Positions 55,559 through 64,000 of a stretch of 64,000 nucleotides of DNA are shown here, piece after piece. Where the stretch lies: positions 124,001 to 188,000 of the forward strand of contig NZ_JAASAD010000010.1 in the NCBI RefSeq assembly GCF_012726175.1. The letters are read 5' to 3'. A program made the translations under genes and the position numbers. This DNA comes from Micromonospora sp. HNM0581. GTDB lineage: Bacteria > Actinomycetota > Actinomycetes > Mycobacteriales > Micromonosporaceae. The stretch's first letter is position 1. Each line of letters begins with the position of its first letter. The notes beneath the pieces are model-generated. The model saw only the letters and a list, made by a program, of their open reading frames with translations, did not search any database and had not been told where the DNA came from.

Positions 55559-56479
55559 GTGGACGGACGACGTAGCTTCGCCGACGACCGGGAATCACGC
55601 TGGTATCCGGGCGATCATGACCACGGTTATGCCGACCCGCAGTGGCGTCCGGTGGGGGAGCGGCACTACCCCGGCGACGAGCCGCGCGTGGTACCTGAGC
55701 AGCGTGGTGACGACGACGACCGGTACGTCTCGCCTCGCCGCGCCGCCCTGACGGACCCGCTCGGTGACGTCGCGGTGGATACTGAGCGCTACCGGGCGTC
55801 GCGTTCCCGCCGGGCGGACCCGACCGAACCGGACGTCTCCGGTGAGTTGCCCGTCGATCGCGCCGGTCGACGGGCCGCCCGCGAGATGGACCCGACCAGC
55901 GGCGGGACACCGGTGTCGGCGGAGCCGAACCGTGCGGCCCTGGCCGGATACCCGATCGTCGAGACCAAGCGTGGGACCGAGGCCGGTAACCCGCTGGAGC
56001 AGCCGACCGGACCGGTGCCGTCGGTGACGACCCGGACCGAGTCGCCGGTGGGCGAGGCCCCGACAGGCTCGACCGATGCCGTGACAGGTCACCCTACGGC
56101 CGGTCACCCGCTGACAGGTCACCTGACCTCCGGTCACCAGGTGGGCGGTGTCCAGCCGGGCATGCCGGCCGGGGACGGTGTGTACCGGACGCGGCGACCG
56201 GCGCTCGCGGTGCTCTTCGCCCTGCTGGTCTTGCTCTTCGAACTGCCGGCGGTGCGGGTGCTGCTACACGGCGCCACCGCGGACCCGGTAGCCACAGGGG
56301 ACGTGTTGGCGGGCACGTTCCTGGTCTGTGGGCTGCCGATCTTCGCAGCCGGCCTCTACGGGTTACAGACTGCCGGCTTCCCGCTGAGCGACGGGGTGCG
56401 TGGTTGGTTGCGACCGCCGACCGCGTACCTGACGGTCGGACTGGCGCTGTTCCTGGTGGCCGCGGTCGCTGCCGGCTGA
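55559..56479 (+). CDS. Membrane protein with long disordered N-terminus
   Basis: 306 residues. The first ~210 are hydrophilic and low-complexity (Arg, Asp, Gly, Pro), ending in a His-containing repeat ([20 protein letters not shown]). Three hydrophobic segments follow: [40 protein letters not shown] and [19 protein letters not shown] do not recognise a family for it. The position before rpsB and the leaderless start are the only clues. It could be a small membrane scaffold. Confidence 0.8.
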   Translation: MDGRRSFADDRESRWYPGDHDHGYADPQWRPVGERHYPGDEPRVVPEQRGDDDDRYVSPRRAALTDPLGDVAVDTERYRASRSRRADPTEPDVSGELPVDRAGRRAAREMDPTSGGTPVSAEPNRAALAGYPIVETKRGTEAGNPLEQPTGPVPSVTTRTESPVGEAPTGSTDAVTGHPTAGHPLTGHLTSGHQVGGVQPGMPAGDGVYRTRRPALAVLFALLVLLFELPAVRVLLHGATADPVATGDVLAGTFLVCGLPIFAAGLYGLQTAGFPLSDGVRGWLRPPTAYLTVGLALFLVAAVAAG

Positions 56480-56571
56480 GTCTGGCCCGGTCGAGGGCTG
56501 ACCGTTGGCCGTACCGCCAGCCGAGTGCGGAGCCCCGCCGTACCCGGGCGTGGAACGGTCGGCAGGGCGCG

Positions 56572-56577
56572 TACACT
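56572..56577 (+). promoter_or_regulatory. -10 element upstream of rpsB
   Basis: TACACT fits TAnnnT and would start transcription about 170 nt before the rpsB ATG, leaving a long leader of the kind used for S2 autogenous control in other bacteria. No -35 is clear. Confidence 0.4.
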
Positions 56578-56753
56578 GGTCATCCGGCGACCGCCTCGTG
56601 CGGTCGACCTCGCGTGCCCTCCTCACGAGTCGTCGTGCGGCGGCGGCCTCCCTGGTCCCGACCCGGTCGGGCCCACCATGGTCGACGACCGGGCACCAGG
56701 ACGCCTGGCCGCCGGCCGGGCGGGACAACCAGGGACCGCAAGGAGTATCAATC

Positions 56754-57626
56754 ATGGCCGTCGTGACGATGCGTCAGCTGCTGGAGAGTGGTGTTCACTT
56801 CGGGCACCAGACCCGGCGCTGGAACCCGAAGATGAAGCGCTTTATCTTCACCGAGCGTAACGGCATCTACATCATCGACCTGCGCCAGACTCTCGACTAC
56901 ATCGAGAAGGCGTACGACTTCGTGCGTAACACGGTGGCCGAGGGCGGCAGCATCCTGTTCGTCGGCACGAAGAAGCAGGCGCAGGAAGCGATCGCCGAAC
57001 AGGCCACCCGCGTGGGCCAGCCGTACGTCAACCACCGTTGGCTCGGCGGCATGCTCACCAACTTCCAGACGGTGTACAAGCGGCTGCAGCGGATGAAGGA
57101 GCTTGAGGCGCTCGGTGACCTCAGCGGCACCGCCGCCGGCTACACCAAGAAGGAAACCCTGCAGCTCTCCCGCGAGAAGATCAAGCTGACCCGCACCCTG
57201 GGTGGCCTCCGGGACATGCAGAAGCTGCCGGCCGCGGTCTGGGTGGTCGACACGAAGAAGGAGCACATCGCCGTCGACGAGGCCCGCAAGCTGGGCATCC
57301 CGGTGATCGCCGTGCTCGACACGAACTGTGACCCGGATGAGGTCGACTTCCCGATTCCGGGTAACGACGACGCGATCCGCTCGGCCGAGCTGCTGACCAA
57401 GGTCGTCGCCGCCGCCGTGGCCGACGGTCTGATCGCCCGCTCTGGACGTCGCCGGGGCGGCGACGAGAAGCCGGAAGCGGGTGTCGCCGCCGACGAGCCG
57501 CTGGCCGAGTGGGAGCGGGAACTGCTCGAAGAGCCGAAGAAGGCCGACGAGCAGCCGCCGGCCGCCGAGCAGCCGGCCGCCGAGCAGGCCGCAGCCGAGC
57601 AGCCGGCCGCCGTCTCCGGCCAGTGA
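56754..57626 (+). CDS. rpsB: 30S ribosomal protein S2
   Basis: 290 residues. [40 protein letters not shown] and [20 protein letters not shown] are S2 hallmarks. The last ~50 residues form an Ala/Pro/Glu-rich tail made of EQPAAEQ-like repeats. AAGGAG lies 8 nt before the ATG. Followed by tsf, the universal rpsB-tsf pair. Confidence 0.98.
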   Translation: MAVVTMRQLLESGVHFGHQTRRWNPKMKRFIFTERNGIYIIDLRQTLDYIEKAYDFVRNTVAEGGSILFVGTKKQAQEAIAEQATRVGQPYVNHRWLGGMLTNFQTVYKRLQRMKELEALGDLSGTAAGYTKKETLQLSREKIKLTRTLGGLRDMQKLPAAVWVVDTKKEHIAVDEARKLGIPVIAVLDTNCDPDEVDFPIPGNDDAIRSAELLTKVVAAAVADGLIARSGRRRGGDEKPEAGVAADEPLAEWERELLEEPKKADEQPPAAEQPAAEQAAAEQPAAVSGQ

Positions 57627-57759
57627 CCGTACCGCCGTCCGGTCATCGTCCGTTCGACGGGCGGTGACCGGCGGCGGGTGGGGCGGGCACGAACCTCGCG
57701 TCATCCGGTAAACGTCACCGCAGACCATTCCACGCAGTCTCAACACCGAAGAGAGAGCC

Positions 57760-58587
57760 ATGTCCCAGATCACCGCCGCGGACGTCAAGAAGCTCCGCGA
57801 TCTGACCGGCGCCGGCATGATGGACAGCAAGAAGGCCCTGACCGAGGCCGAGGGCGACTTCGACAAGGCCGTCGAGATCCTGCGCGTCAAGGGCGCGAAG
57901 GACGTCGGCAAGCGGGCCGGGCGGACCGCCGCGAACGGTCTGGTCGCACACTCCGGTAAGGCGCTGCTCGAACTCAACTGCGAGACCGACTTCGTCGCCA
58001 AGAACGACAGTTTCATCGCGCTGGCCCAGCAGCTCGTCGAGCACGGTGAGCGGGCCGGCGTCGGCAACGCCGAGGAACTGCTGGCCACCGAACTCGACGG
58101 CCGTACCGTCGCCGACCTGGTCCAGGAACAGTCCGCCAAGATCGGCGAGAAGTTGGTGCTCAACCGGTTCGCCAAGCTCGACGGCACCGTCGCGGTCTAC
58201 CTGCACCGCAAGGCGCAGGACCTGCCGCCGGCGGTCGGTGTGCTCGTGCAGTACACCGGTAAGGCCGACGAGGCGGGCGACGCCGACGCGCGCGGCGCGG
58301 CGATGCAGATCGCGGCGATGCGGCCGCAGTACCTCACCCGTGACGAGGTGCCGGCCGAGGTCGTCGAGTCCGAGCGGCGCATCGCCGAGCAGACCGCTCG
58401 GGAGGAGAACAAGCCCGAGGCCGCACTGCCGAAGATCGTCGAGGGCCGGGTCAACTCATTCTTCAAGGACTTCGTCCTGCTGGAGCAGTCCTCGGTGACC
58501 GACAACAAGAAGACGGTGAAGCAGGTGCTGGCTGAGGCCGGTATCGAGGTCACCGGTTTCGTGCGGTTCGAGGTCGGCCAGGCCTGA
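57760..58587 (+). CDS. tsf: Elongation factor Ts
   Basis: 275 residues. The UBA-like N-domain ([30 protein letters not shown]) is diagnostic; the EF-Tu-contacting TDFVAKND follows. C-terminal [12 protein letters not shown] and [18 protein letters not shown] close the protein. It recycles EF-Tu-GDP. GAGAGAG precedes the ATG. Confidence 0.98.
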   Translation: MSQITAADVKKLRDLTGAGMMDSKKALTEAEGDFDKAVEILRVKGAKDVGKRAGRTAANGLVAHSGKALLELNCETDFVAKNDSFIALAQQLVEHGERAGVGNAEELLATELDGRTVADLVQEQSAKIGEKLVLNRFAKLDGTVAVYLHRKAQDLPPAVGVLVQYTGKADEAGDADARGAAMQIAAMRPQYLTRDEVPAEVVESERRIAEQTAREENKPEAALPKIVEGRVNSFFKDFVLLEQSSVTDNKKTVKQVLAEAGIEVTGFVRFEVGQA

Positions 58588-58631
58588 GCCGGCCAGGGCG
58601 CGTCGCGCCCGTGTGCGGGGAGCAACGACGA

Positions 58632-58679
58632 GACGAGGAGGCCGCCGGTGTACGCGACACACACCGCGGCCTCCTCGTC
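58632..58679 (+). terminator. Terminator between tsf and pyrH
   Basis: GACGAGGAGGCCGC (58632-58645) and its exact complement at 58666-58679 form a 14-bp stem, extended inside by GGTGT/ACACC across a one-base bulge. It ends the rpsB-tsf transcript; pyrH then needs its own promoter, and TAAGGT at 58683-58688 is a candidate -10. Confidence 0.75.
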
Positions 58680-58741
58680 CCATAAGGTCGGCAGCGGCAG
58701 GTACGCGCACCGGAGCGCGCCAGTGGGGGAAGGACGGGCGG

Positions 58742-59509
58742 ATGACGCAGGTTGTGAGTGACCGGACGTTGGCGGCGGACGATCCGACGGCACCACCGCC
58801 CGGTCGGGCCCGGCGGGTCGTGTTGAAGCTTTCCGGCGAGGTGTTCGGCGGGGGCGCGATCGGCGTCGACCCGGACGTGGTGCAGGCCATCGCCCGACAG
58901 ATTGCCACCGTGGTGCGCCGGGGTGTACAGGTCTCCGTCGTGGTCGGCGGTGGCAACTTCTTCCGTGGTGCGGAGCTGCAGAAGCGGGGCATGGATCGGG
59001 CCCGTGCTGACTACATGGGCATGCTCGGCACGGTGATGAACTGCCTGGCCCTCCAGGATTTCCTGGAGAAGGAGGGCATCGAGACCCGGGTGCAGAGCGC
59101 CATCACGATGGCCCAGGTCGCTGAGCCTTACATTCCGCTGCGAGCGATCCGGCACCTGGAGAAGGGCCGGGTGGTCATTTTCGGTGCCGGCGCGGGTATG
59201 CCGTACTTCTCCACCGACACGGTGGCCGCCCAGCGCGCACTCGAGATCCACGCGGACGTCGTGCTGATGAGCAAGAACGGGGTGGATGGCGTCTACACGG
59301 CCGATCCCCGGATCGACCCGACCGCCAGCAAGCTCGACTCGATCACCTTCTCCGAGGTGCTGCGTCGCAACCTCCGGGTCGCCGACGCGGCGGCCTTCAG
59401 CCTCTGCATGGAGAACGGCCTGCCGATGCTGGTCTTCGGCGCGCAGGGCGACGACACCATCGTCCGGGCCGTGGGTGGCGAAAAGATCGGCACTCTGATC
59501 ACCACCTGA
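58742..59509 (+). CDS. pyrH: Uridylate kinase
   Basis: Phosphorylates UMP to UDP. 255 residues of the amino-acid-kinase fold: [67 protein letters not shown] and [12 protein letters not shown]. The N-terminal ~30 residues are extra. ATG 58742 with GGAAGGA upstream is chosen. Followed by frr, as in most bacteria. Confidence 0.97.
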   Translation: MTQVVSDRTLAADDPTAPPPGRARRVVLKLSGEVFGGGAIGVDPDVVQAIARQIATVVRRGVQVSVVVGGGNFFRGAELQKRGMDRARADYMGMLGTVMNCLALQDFLEKEGIETRVQSAITMAQVAEPYIPLRAIRHLEKGRVVIFGAGAGMPYFSTDTVAAQRALEIHADVVLMSKNGVDGVYTADPRIDPTASKLDSITFSEVLRRNLRVADAAAFSLCMENGLPMLVFGAQGDDTIVRAVGGEKIGTLITT

Positions 59510-59588
59510 GCCGATCGCCGACGGCGATCCCGGCATCCCGGTGACCCGACAAGCCCACGACGAGCACAAGAAGGAGGCGAGGAGACCG

Positions 59589-60146
59589 GTGATCGACGAC
59601 ACCCTCCTCGAGGCCGAGGAGAAGATGGAGCGTGCGGTCGAGCACGCCAAGGAGGAGTTCGGTGCCATCCGTACCGGTCGCGCGACTCCGGCCATGTTCT
59701 CCAAGGTCATCATCGACTACTACGGCAGCCCGACCCCGCTGACGCAGATGGCGTCGGTGGCCGTTCCGGAGCCGCGGATGGCCATCATCAAGCCGTACGA
59801 CAACTCGCAGATCAACGCGATGGAGAAGGCAATCCGCGACTCGGACCTCGGGGTCAACCCGAACAACGAGGGTAACCAGCTGCGCATCCTGCTCCCGCAG
59901 ATGACCGAGGAACGCCGCCGCGACATGATCAAGGTTGCCCGGCACAAGGGTGAGGAGGCGAAGGTCGCCATCCGTAACATCCGCCGTAAGGGCAAGGAGG
60001 AGCTGGACCGGCTGGTCAAGGACGGCGAGGTCGGTGAGGACGAGGGGCGTCGCGCGGAGAAGGAACTGGACGACCTGACCCAGCGCTACGTGTCACACGT
60101 CGAGGATCTGGTCAAGCACAAGGAGTCCGAACTCCTGGAAGTCTGA
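59589..60146 (+). CDS. frr: Ribosome recycling factor
   Basis: 185 residues, the standard length. [59 protein letters not shown] and [20 protein letters not shown] mark the three-helix bundle and hinge domain. GTG 59589 is supported by AGGAGGCGAGGAG upstream; an in-frame GTG at 59541 adds 16 residues. With EF-G it splits post-termination ribosomes. Confidence 0.97.
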   Translation: MIDDTLLEAEEKMERAVEHAKEEFGAIRTGRATPAMFSKVIIDYYGSPTPLTQMASVAVPEPRMAIIKPYDNSQINAMEKAIRDSDLGVNPNNEGNQLRILLPQMTEERRRDMIKVARHKGEEAKVAIRNIRRKGKEELDRLVKDGEVGEDEGRRAEKELDDLTQRYVSHVEDLVKHKESELLEV

Positions 60147-60167
60147 CGGCGAGGTCACCACTTTTCC

Positions 60168-60222
60168 GATCATGAAGTTGTTGCCGTCGCTACCGGCGTG
60201 GCGTGGTGACAACTTCATGGTC
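60168..60222. repeat. Palindromic intergenic element after frr
   Basis: GATCATGAAGTTGT (60168-60181) and ACAACTTCATGGTC (60209-60222) pair over 13 of 14 bp, enclosing a G/C-rich segment. It lies 22 bp after frr and can act as a terminator, but the A/T-rich arms are unusual for this genome. I have an impression of similar ATGAAGTTGT palindromes in other Micromonospora intergenic regions. Confidence 0.6.
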
Positions 60223-60427
60223 GAGGCTGCGGGAGCGGGCACCCGGTACGCCCTTGCAAGCGGGTGGGTGCAGTAGGCTCGGCACGATTCCCGGTGACCC
60301 GACGGTGAACGGTGGGGATCGGTCAGCCGACAGGCCGGCATATCAGACGGAGCGCCTCGCGCGGGTAGGGGATGGTAGTGGCTGTGCGTCAAGTGGTGGA
60401 TCTCGTACTGCTTTCCTCTGGTGCGTG

Positions 60428-61846
60428 ATGTCCCACCTCGACCCCTACGGCGGCGCCGAGGCCCGTGACTGGCATCGCCCGGATCGGCCCACCGCGTTGC
60501 CCTGGCCGGACCCGGACGTGCAACCCGGCACGTGGGGTCGTGGCCCGCAGCCCGGTGCGGAGTTGTACGCTGACCCGCTCACCCGTCCCGGCCCGCAGTC
60601 CGAGCGTCCCTTCGCCCAGCGCCCCGATGATCGGGGCGGACCGGCCGGCGCCGGGTTCGACGCGCCGCACGACGCCGATTCGGATCGGTTTGACCGGCGT
60701 GGCTACGACCGGGCTGCCCAGGACAGCCGGAACGGGTCCAGACCCGCCGGCTGGGACCAGGTTCACGGGCGCAACGGTGCCCGCGACCTGGACCACGACG
60801 ATGCCCCGACCGCGCAGATCGCGCCGGTGCGGGATCACGACGACGCGCCCACCGCACTGATCGCGCCGGTGCGGGATCACGACGACGCCCCCACCACCCA
60901 GCTCGCGGCCGTTCCTGCCGGGAACACCGGTTCCGAACCGCCGTCGCCCGACGAGGGTGACGGGTCGGGCCGCCGGCACCGTGGCCGGCGTCGGGCCGGT
61001 GCCGGCCGGCCCGCCACCCGGCAGAACGGGAGCCAGGCCGGGCGGAACCTGCCGGCGGCCATCGCGGTCGGGGTGGGGCTGGGCGCCCTGGTCCTGCTGC
61101 CCCTGTTCCTCTACACCCCGGCGTTCCTGCTGGTGCTCGCCGCCGCGTTCGGTGTCGGTATCTGGGAGATGTCCCGCGCGGTGCGCCGCGGGGGTGCCCA
61201 GGTGCCGCTGGTTCCGCTGGTCGCCGGTGGGGTCCTCACGGTCACCCTGGCTTGGTTCGCCGGGCTGGACGCACTGCTGCTCGGCCTGCTCGTCACGGTG
61301 GCGGGCACCCTGGTCTGGCGGCTCGGCGACGGTACGGCCAACCTCCAGCGTGACCTGACCGCAGCGACCCTGATCTCGGTGTACGTGCCGTTCCTGGGTG
61401 GCTTCGCCGCCCTGCTCGCGTCGTCTCCCGGTGACGGTGCCCTGCGGGTGCTGGTGACACTTGTCGCGGTGGTGCTCTCCGACACCGGCGGGTACGCGGC
61501 CGGTGCCAACTTCGGTAAGCATCCGATGGCTCCGACGATCAGCCCGAAGAAGTCCTGGGAGGGCTTCGCCGGCTCGGTCGGCGCGGCGGCGCTCGGCAGT
61601 GCGGTGCTGCTCTGGCTGGTGTTCGACGTGGCGCCGTGGTGGGGGGCTGTGTTCGGCGTGGCGGTGTCGGGCGCGGCGGTTCTCGGTGACCTCGCCGAGT
61701 CGATGATCAAACGGGATCTCGGCGTGAAGGACATGAGTAACCTGCTGCCCGGTCACGGTGGCCTGATGGACCGGCTCGACTCTGTTCTGTTCGCGGTGCC
61801 GACCGCGTACCTGCTGCTCGTGGTCTTCGTTCCGGCGGTGAACTGA
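60428..61846 (+). CDS. cdsA: Phosphatidate cytidylyltransferase with long N-terminal extension
   Basis: 472 residues; makes CDP-diacylglycerol. The first ~210 residues are disordered (Asp, Arg, Pro, Gly) with three 14-residue repeats of the [14 protein letters not shown] type. Then come about eight transmembrane helices ([20 protein letters not shown] and onward). The family signature is [20 protein letters not shown] with GGLMDRLDS near the C-terminus. ATG 60428 is used; the frame is open upstream to 60203 without better sequence. Confidence 0.93.
   Translation: MSHLDPYGGAEARDWHRPDRPTALPWPDPDVQPGTWGRGPQPGAELYADPLTRPGPQSERPFAQRPDDRGGPAGAGFDAPHDADSDRFDRRGYDRAAQDSRNGSRPAGWDQVHGRNGARDLDHDDAPTAQIAPVRDHDDAPTALIAPVRDHDDAPTTQLAAVPAGNTGSEPPSPDEGDGSGRRHRGRRRAGAGRPATRQNGSQAGRNLPAAIAVGVGLGALVLLPLFLYTPAFLLVLAAAFGVGIWEMSRAVRRGGAQVPLVPLVAGGVLTVTLAWFAGLDALLLGLLVTVAGTLVWRLGDGTANLQRDLTAATLISVYVPFLGGFAALLASSPGDGALRVLVTLVAVVLSDTGGYAAGANFGKHPMAPTISPKKSWEGFAGSVGAAALGSAVLLWLVFDVAPWWGAVFGVAVSGAAVLGDLAESMIKRDLGVKDMSNLLPGHGGLMDRLDSVLFAVPTAYLLLVVFVPAVN
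60791..60916. repeat. Three 42-nt tandem repeats inside cdsA
   Basis: Units at 60791-60832, 60833-60874 and 60875-60916 encode [28 protein letters not shown] and [14 protein letters not shown]. The first two are nearly identical at the DNA level; the third has drifted at its end. In frame, so copy number can change without breaking the gene. Confidence 0.9.
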
Positions 61847-61950
61847 GGCATGGCCCACGCAGGCGGGACCGGTACGCGGACGGGACCGGAGCGGACGCGG
61901 CACCTCTGCGGGGGTGCGCCACCGAGCGGGCGTGCCAGACTGGACGTGCT

Positions 61951-63102
61951 ATGACGAGTCTTCCCCTGATGCCGGCCGACCCGGACGCGCCGGGTGCGCG
62001 CCGGGCGGCGATGCCACCACAACACCTTGCTGACCTGGACCTCGCCGGTCGGAAGGACCTGGTCGAGAAGCTGGGCGAGGCGGCGTTCCGCGCCCGGCAG
62101 GTCTCCACCCACTACTTCGCCCGGCTGGTACGCGACCCTGCTCTGATGACCGACCTGCCGGCGGCGTCCCGTGAACGCCTCGCCGACCAGCTGCTGCCCC
62201 GGCTGCTCACCCCGGTCCGCGAGCTGGCCTGCGACGACGGAGCGACCCGTAAGGCGCTGTGGCGGCTACACGACGGCTCGTTGGTGGAAAGCGTACTGAT
62301 GGGCTACCCGGACCGGGTGACTGTCTGCATCTCCAGCCAGGCCGGATGCGGCATGGCGTGCCCGTTCTGCGCGACCGGCCAGGCCGGTCTGACCCGTAAC
62401 CTCTCCACCGCCGAGATCGTCGACCAGGCGGTTTACCTGGCGGGCGTGGCGGCCTCCGGTGCGGTCGTGGGGTCGCCACCGAGGCTGTCCCACGTGGTTT
62501 TCATGGGTATGGGGGAGCCGCTGGCGAACTACAATCGGGTGGTCGACGCGATCCGCCGCCTCGTCGCGCCGGCGCCCGAGGGGCTCGGCCTGTCGCAGCG
62601 TCACATCACCGTTTCCACGGTCGGGCTGGTGCCGGCCATCCACCGACTGGCCAGCGAAGACCTCTCCGTGACTCTTGCGTTGTCGCTGCATGCCCCCGAT
62701 GATGAGCTGCGCGACGAACTCGTGCCGGTCAACCAGCGCTGGAAGGTGTGCGAGGTGCTGGACGCAGCCTGGGCCTACGCGGCCCGTACGGGCCGTCGTG
62801 TGTCGATCGAGTACGCGATGATCAAGGACGTGAACGATCAGCCGTGGCGAGCTGACCTGCTCGGTCGGCTGCTGGCCGGCAAGTTGGCCCACGTGAACCT
62901 GATCCCGCTGAACCCGACTCCGGGCAGCCGCTGGGATGCCAGCCCGAAGCCGGTGGAGCGGGAGTTCGTCCGGCGGTTGCGTGATGCCGGGGTGTCCGCC
63001 ACGGTGCGGGACACCCGAGGTCGCGAGATCGACGGGGCGTGCGGGCAGCTGGCCGCCGCGGAGGACAGTGGCACCGACCCGGCCGGGGAGATGACGGCAT
63101 GA
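61951..63102 (+). CDS. rlmN: 23S rRNA/tRNA (adenine(2503/37)-C2)-methyltransferase
   Basis: 383 residues. The radical-SAM cluster is CGMACPFC (CxxxCxxC), with ISSQAGC just before. Other motifs are [46 protein letters not shown] and the C-terminal [15 protein letters not shown], which carries the resolving cysteine. It methylates A2503 near the peptidyl-transferase centre. CAGACT lies 9 nt before the ATG as a possible -10. Confidence 0.97.
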   Translation: MTSLPLMPADPDAPGARRAAMPPQHLADLDLAGRKDLVEKLGEAAFRARQVSTHYFARLVRDPALMTDLPAASRERLADQLLPRLLTPVRELACDDGATRKALWRLHDGSLVESVLMGYPDRVTVCISSQAGCGMACPFCATGQAGLTRNLSTAEIVDQAVYLAGVAASGAVVGSPPRLSHVVFMGMGEPLANYNRVVDAIRRLVAPAPEGLGLSQRHITVSTVGLVPAIHRLASEDLSVTLALSLHAPDDELRDELVPVNQRWKVCEVLDAAWAYAARTGRRVSIEYAMIKDVNDQPWRADLLGRLLAGKLAHVNLIPLNPTPGSRWDASPKPVEREFVRRLRDAGVSATVRDTRGREIDGACGQLAAAEDSGTDPAGEMTA

Positions 63103-63133
63103 CCGGGCGTGGCGAACGAGACCAGGAGACATA

Positions 63134-64000
63134 GTGGCGAGTCAGGGTCAGCGTTTCCGGCGTAAGGCGCTCCGCCGGGGATACAAGGTTGACGAGGTGG
63201 ACGCCTTTCTGGACCGGGTCGAGGCGACGCTCGCCGGGCAGCCGGTCGGAGCGTCGGTGGCTGCGCAGGAGGTTCATGACGTCGTCTTCCGGGTTCGCTT
63301 CAACGGCTACGACGAGTGGCAGGTTGACCTGCATCTCGACCGGGTCGAACGGCAGTTGGCGGAGTTGGAGGAGCGGAGCGGCGGGGCCAGCCGCGGCGAT
63401 GTCCGGCCGGGCCCGTCGGACCGGATGGGTCCTGGGACGCGGGACGACCGCGGCATGTCCCCGGTGCCGCAGCCGCCGATGCCGCCTCGGGCGATGCCGG
63501 CGCAGGCCGGGCCGCCCTACGGCCGCTACGACGAGCCGACGGGTGCCTTCGCCGGTGGTTACGACAACGCTGGCCGGGGGGGGTATGACGGCTCGCGGGG
63601 CGCTGCCGCCCCGATGGGTCCGGGTGCGCAGATGGGGCCTCCCGGCGCGATGGGCCACGGCGGGCCTCCGCCGCGTGGTCTACCAGCAGGCCCGGGTGGT
63701 TACGGTCCGCCGGACGGGCCCGGTGGTTACGGTCCGCCGGACGGCCCGGGTGGCTATGGCCCACCGGACGGGCCCGGTAACTATGGCCCGCCGGACGGGC
63801 CGGCTGGTTACGGTCGGCCGGACGGGCCGGCTGGCTATGGTCGGCCGGAAGGGCCGGGTGACTACGGTCCGCCGGACGGGCCCGGTGGTTATGGCCCGCC
63901 GGACGGCCCGGGTGGCGGCTACGGCCCTCCCGACGGGCAGCGCTTCGACGGTTTCGAGGCAGGCCGGCACGGCCGCCCCGATATGACGGCCGAGATCAGG
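63134..64000 (+). CDS. DivIVA-domain protein with Gly/Pro/Tyr repeats, cut by the window edge
   Basis: 289 codons are present; the end is outside the window. The N-terminus VASQGQRFRRKALRRGYKVD followed by EVDAFLDRVEATLAG is the DivIVA-domain pattern (x-x-G-Y-x-x-x-x-V-D-x-F). A second block, EVHDVVFRVRFNGYDEWQVD with LHLDRVERQLAELEE, repeats a similar theme, so there may be two DivIVA-like motifs. Then come a Met/Pro/Gly linker and nine 9-residue repeats. GTG with AGGAG upstream. Such proteins mark cell poles or hyphal tips. The function of this protein is not known. Confidence 0.8.
   Translation, partial: MASQGQRFRRKALRRGYKVDEVDAFLDRVEATLAGQPVGASVAAQEVHDVVFRVRFNGYDEWQVDLHLDRVERQLAELEERSGGASRGDVRPGPSDRMGPGTRDDRGMSPVPQPPMPPRAMPAQAGPPYGRYDEPTGAFAGGYDNAGRGGYDGSRGAAAPMGPGAQMGPPGAMGHGGPPPRGLPAGPGGYGPPDGPGGYGPPDGPGGYGPPDGPGNYGPPDGPAGYGRPDGPAGYGRPEGPGDYGPPDGPGGYGPPDGPGGGYGPPDGQRFDGFEAGRHGRPDMTAEIR
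63689..63934. repeat. 27-nt tandem repeat coding GPGGYGPPD units
   Basis: Nine consecutive units, eight of 27 nt and the last of 30 nt, encode GPGGYGPPD and variants (GPGNYGPPD, GPAGYGRPD, GPAGYGRPE, GPGDYGPPD). Third-position differences show that it is an old, drifting array rather than a very recent expansion. It is coding, in frame and not CRISPR. Confidence 0.95.

Noticed and set aside
63689..63934. Regular 27-nt repeats considered as a CRISPR array
   Set aside because: Units are contiguous without spacers, in frame, and encode a Gly/Pro repeat.

Overview
The window is high-GC actinobacterial chromosome, most likely from the family Micromonosporaceae (a Micromonospora or Salinispora relative). 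The evidence is the very strong G/C bias at third codon positions, the many GTG starts, the DUF397/XRE gene pair, F420 biosynthesis (cofC/fbiD), two zinc-ribbon ribosomal proteins, an archaeal-type ProS, a GlnR-type nitrogen switch and many leaderless promoters. The gene order follows the conserved actinobacterial core block that runs, in Mycobacterium tuberculosis, roughly from ppk1 to rlmN. That comparison is from memory, not from an alignment. I see no prophage, insertion sequence, CRISPR array, tRNA or rRNA. The window is core chromosome with a few lineage-specific inserts.

Layout. 0-5.6 kb: ppk (cut by the left edge), a cold-shock-like protein and cofC on the minus strand, then plsC, gpsA and a PLP enzyme on the plus strand. 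5.7-7.3 kb: DUF397 protein plus XRE regulator and a small orphan. 7.5-11.4 kb: ddl, DUF3515, an Lrp-type effector domain, thiL, a GNAT enzyme and rpmB. 11.6-18.4 kb: a FakA-like DAK2 protein overlapping recG, an LPVTG surface protein, and overlapping rsmD-coaD. 18.5-22.7 kb: sepIVA-like, DUF177, rpmF, plsX, rnc, mutM. 22.8-31 kb: CAP-domain protein, a small coiled-coil protein, smc, a HAD-like protein, phoD. 31.2-42.8 kb: ftsY, an APH-fold protein, the nitrogen cluster amtB-glnB-glnD behind tandem GlnR-like sites, ffh, an amidohydrolase, proS, DUF402. 43-49 kb: rpsP-khpA-rimM-trmD-rplS, two lepB genes, NUDIX, rnhB, DUF2469. 49.2-55.4 kb: M23 peptidase, then aminotransferase, xerC, dprA, yifB and yraN on the opposite strand. 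55.5-64 kb: a membrane protein, rpsB, tsf, pyrH, frr, cdsA, rlmN and a DivIVA-domain protein cut by the right edge.

How the genes fit together. Translation and ribosome biogenesis dominate (S2, S16, L19, L28, L32, EF-Ts, RRF, RsmD, RimM, TrmD, RlmN, ProS), with secretion (Ffh, FtsY, two LepB), envelope and lipid synthesis (PlsC, GpsA, PlsX, CdsA, Ddl, SepIVA), DNA repair and chromosome maintenance (RecG, MutM, SMC, XerC, DprA, RnhB), and nutrient sensing for phosphate and nitrogen.

I found no clearly new multi-gene system. The observations most worth checking are: (1) the M23-xerC-dprA-yifB-yraN block looks inverted relative to other actinobacteria, and both of its ends carry similar paired GTCCACA motifs in inverted orientation; (2) a PHO-box-like repeat at ppk and tandem GlnR-like sites at amtB; (3) a HAD-family protein that lacks its nucleophile; (4) a PlsX with three substituted motif positions; (5) a consistent leaderless promoter architecture; (6) two long palindromic intergenic elements.
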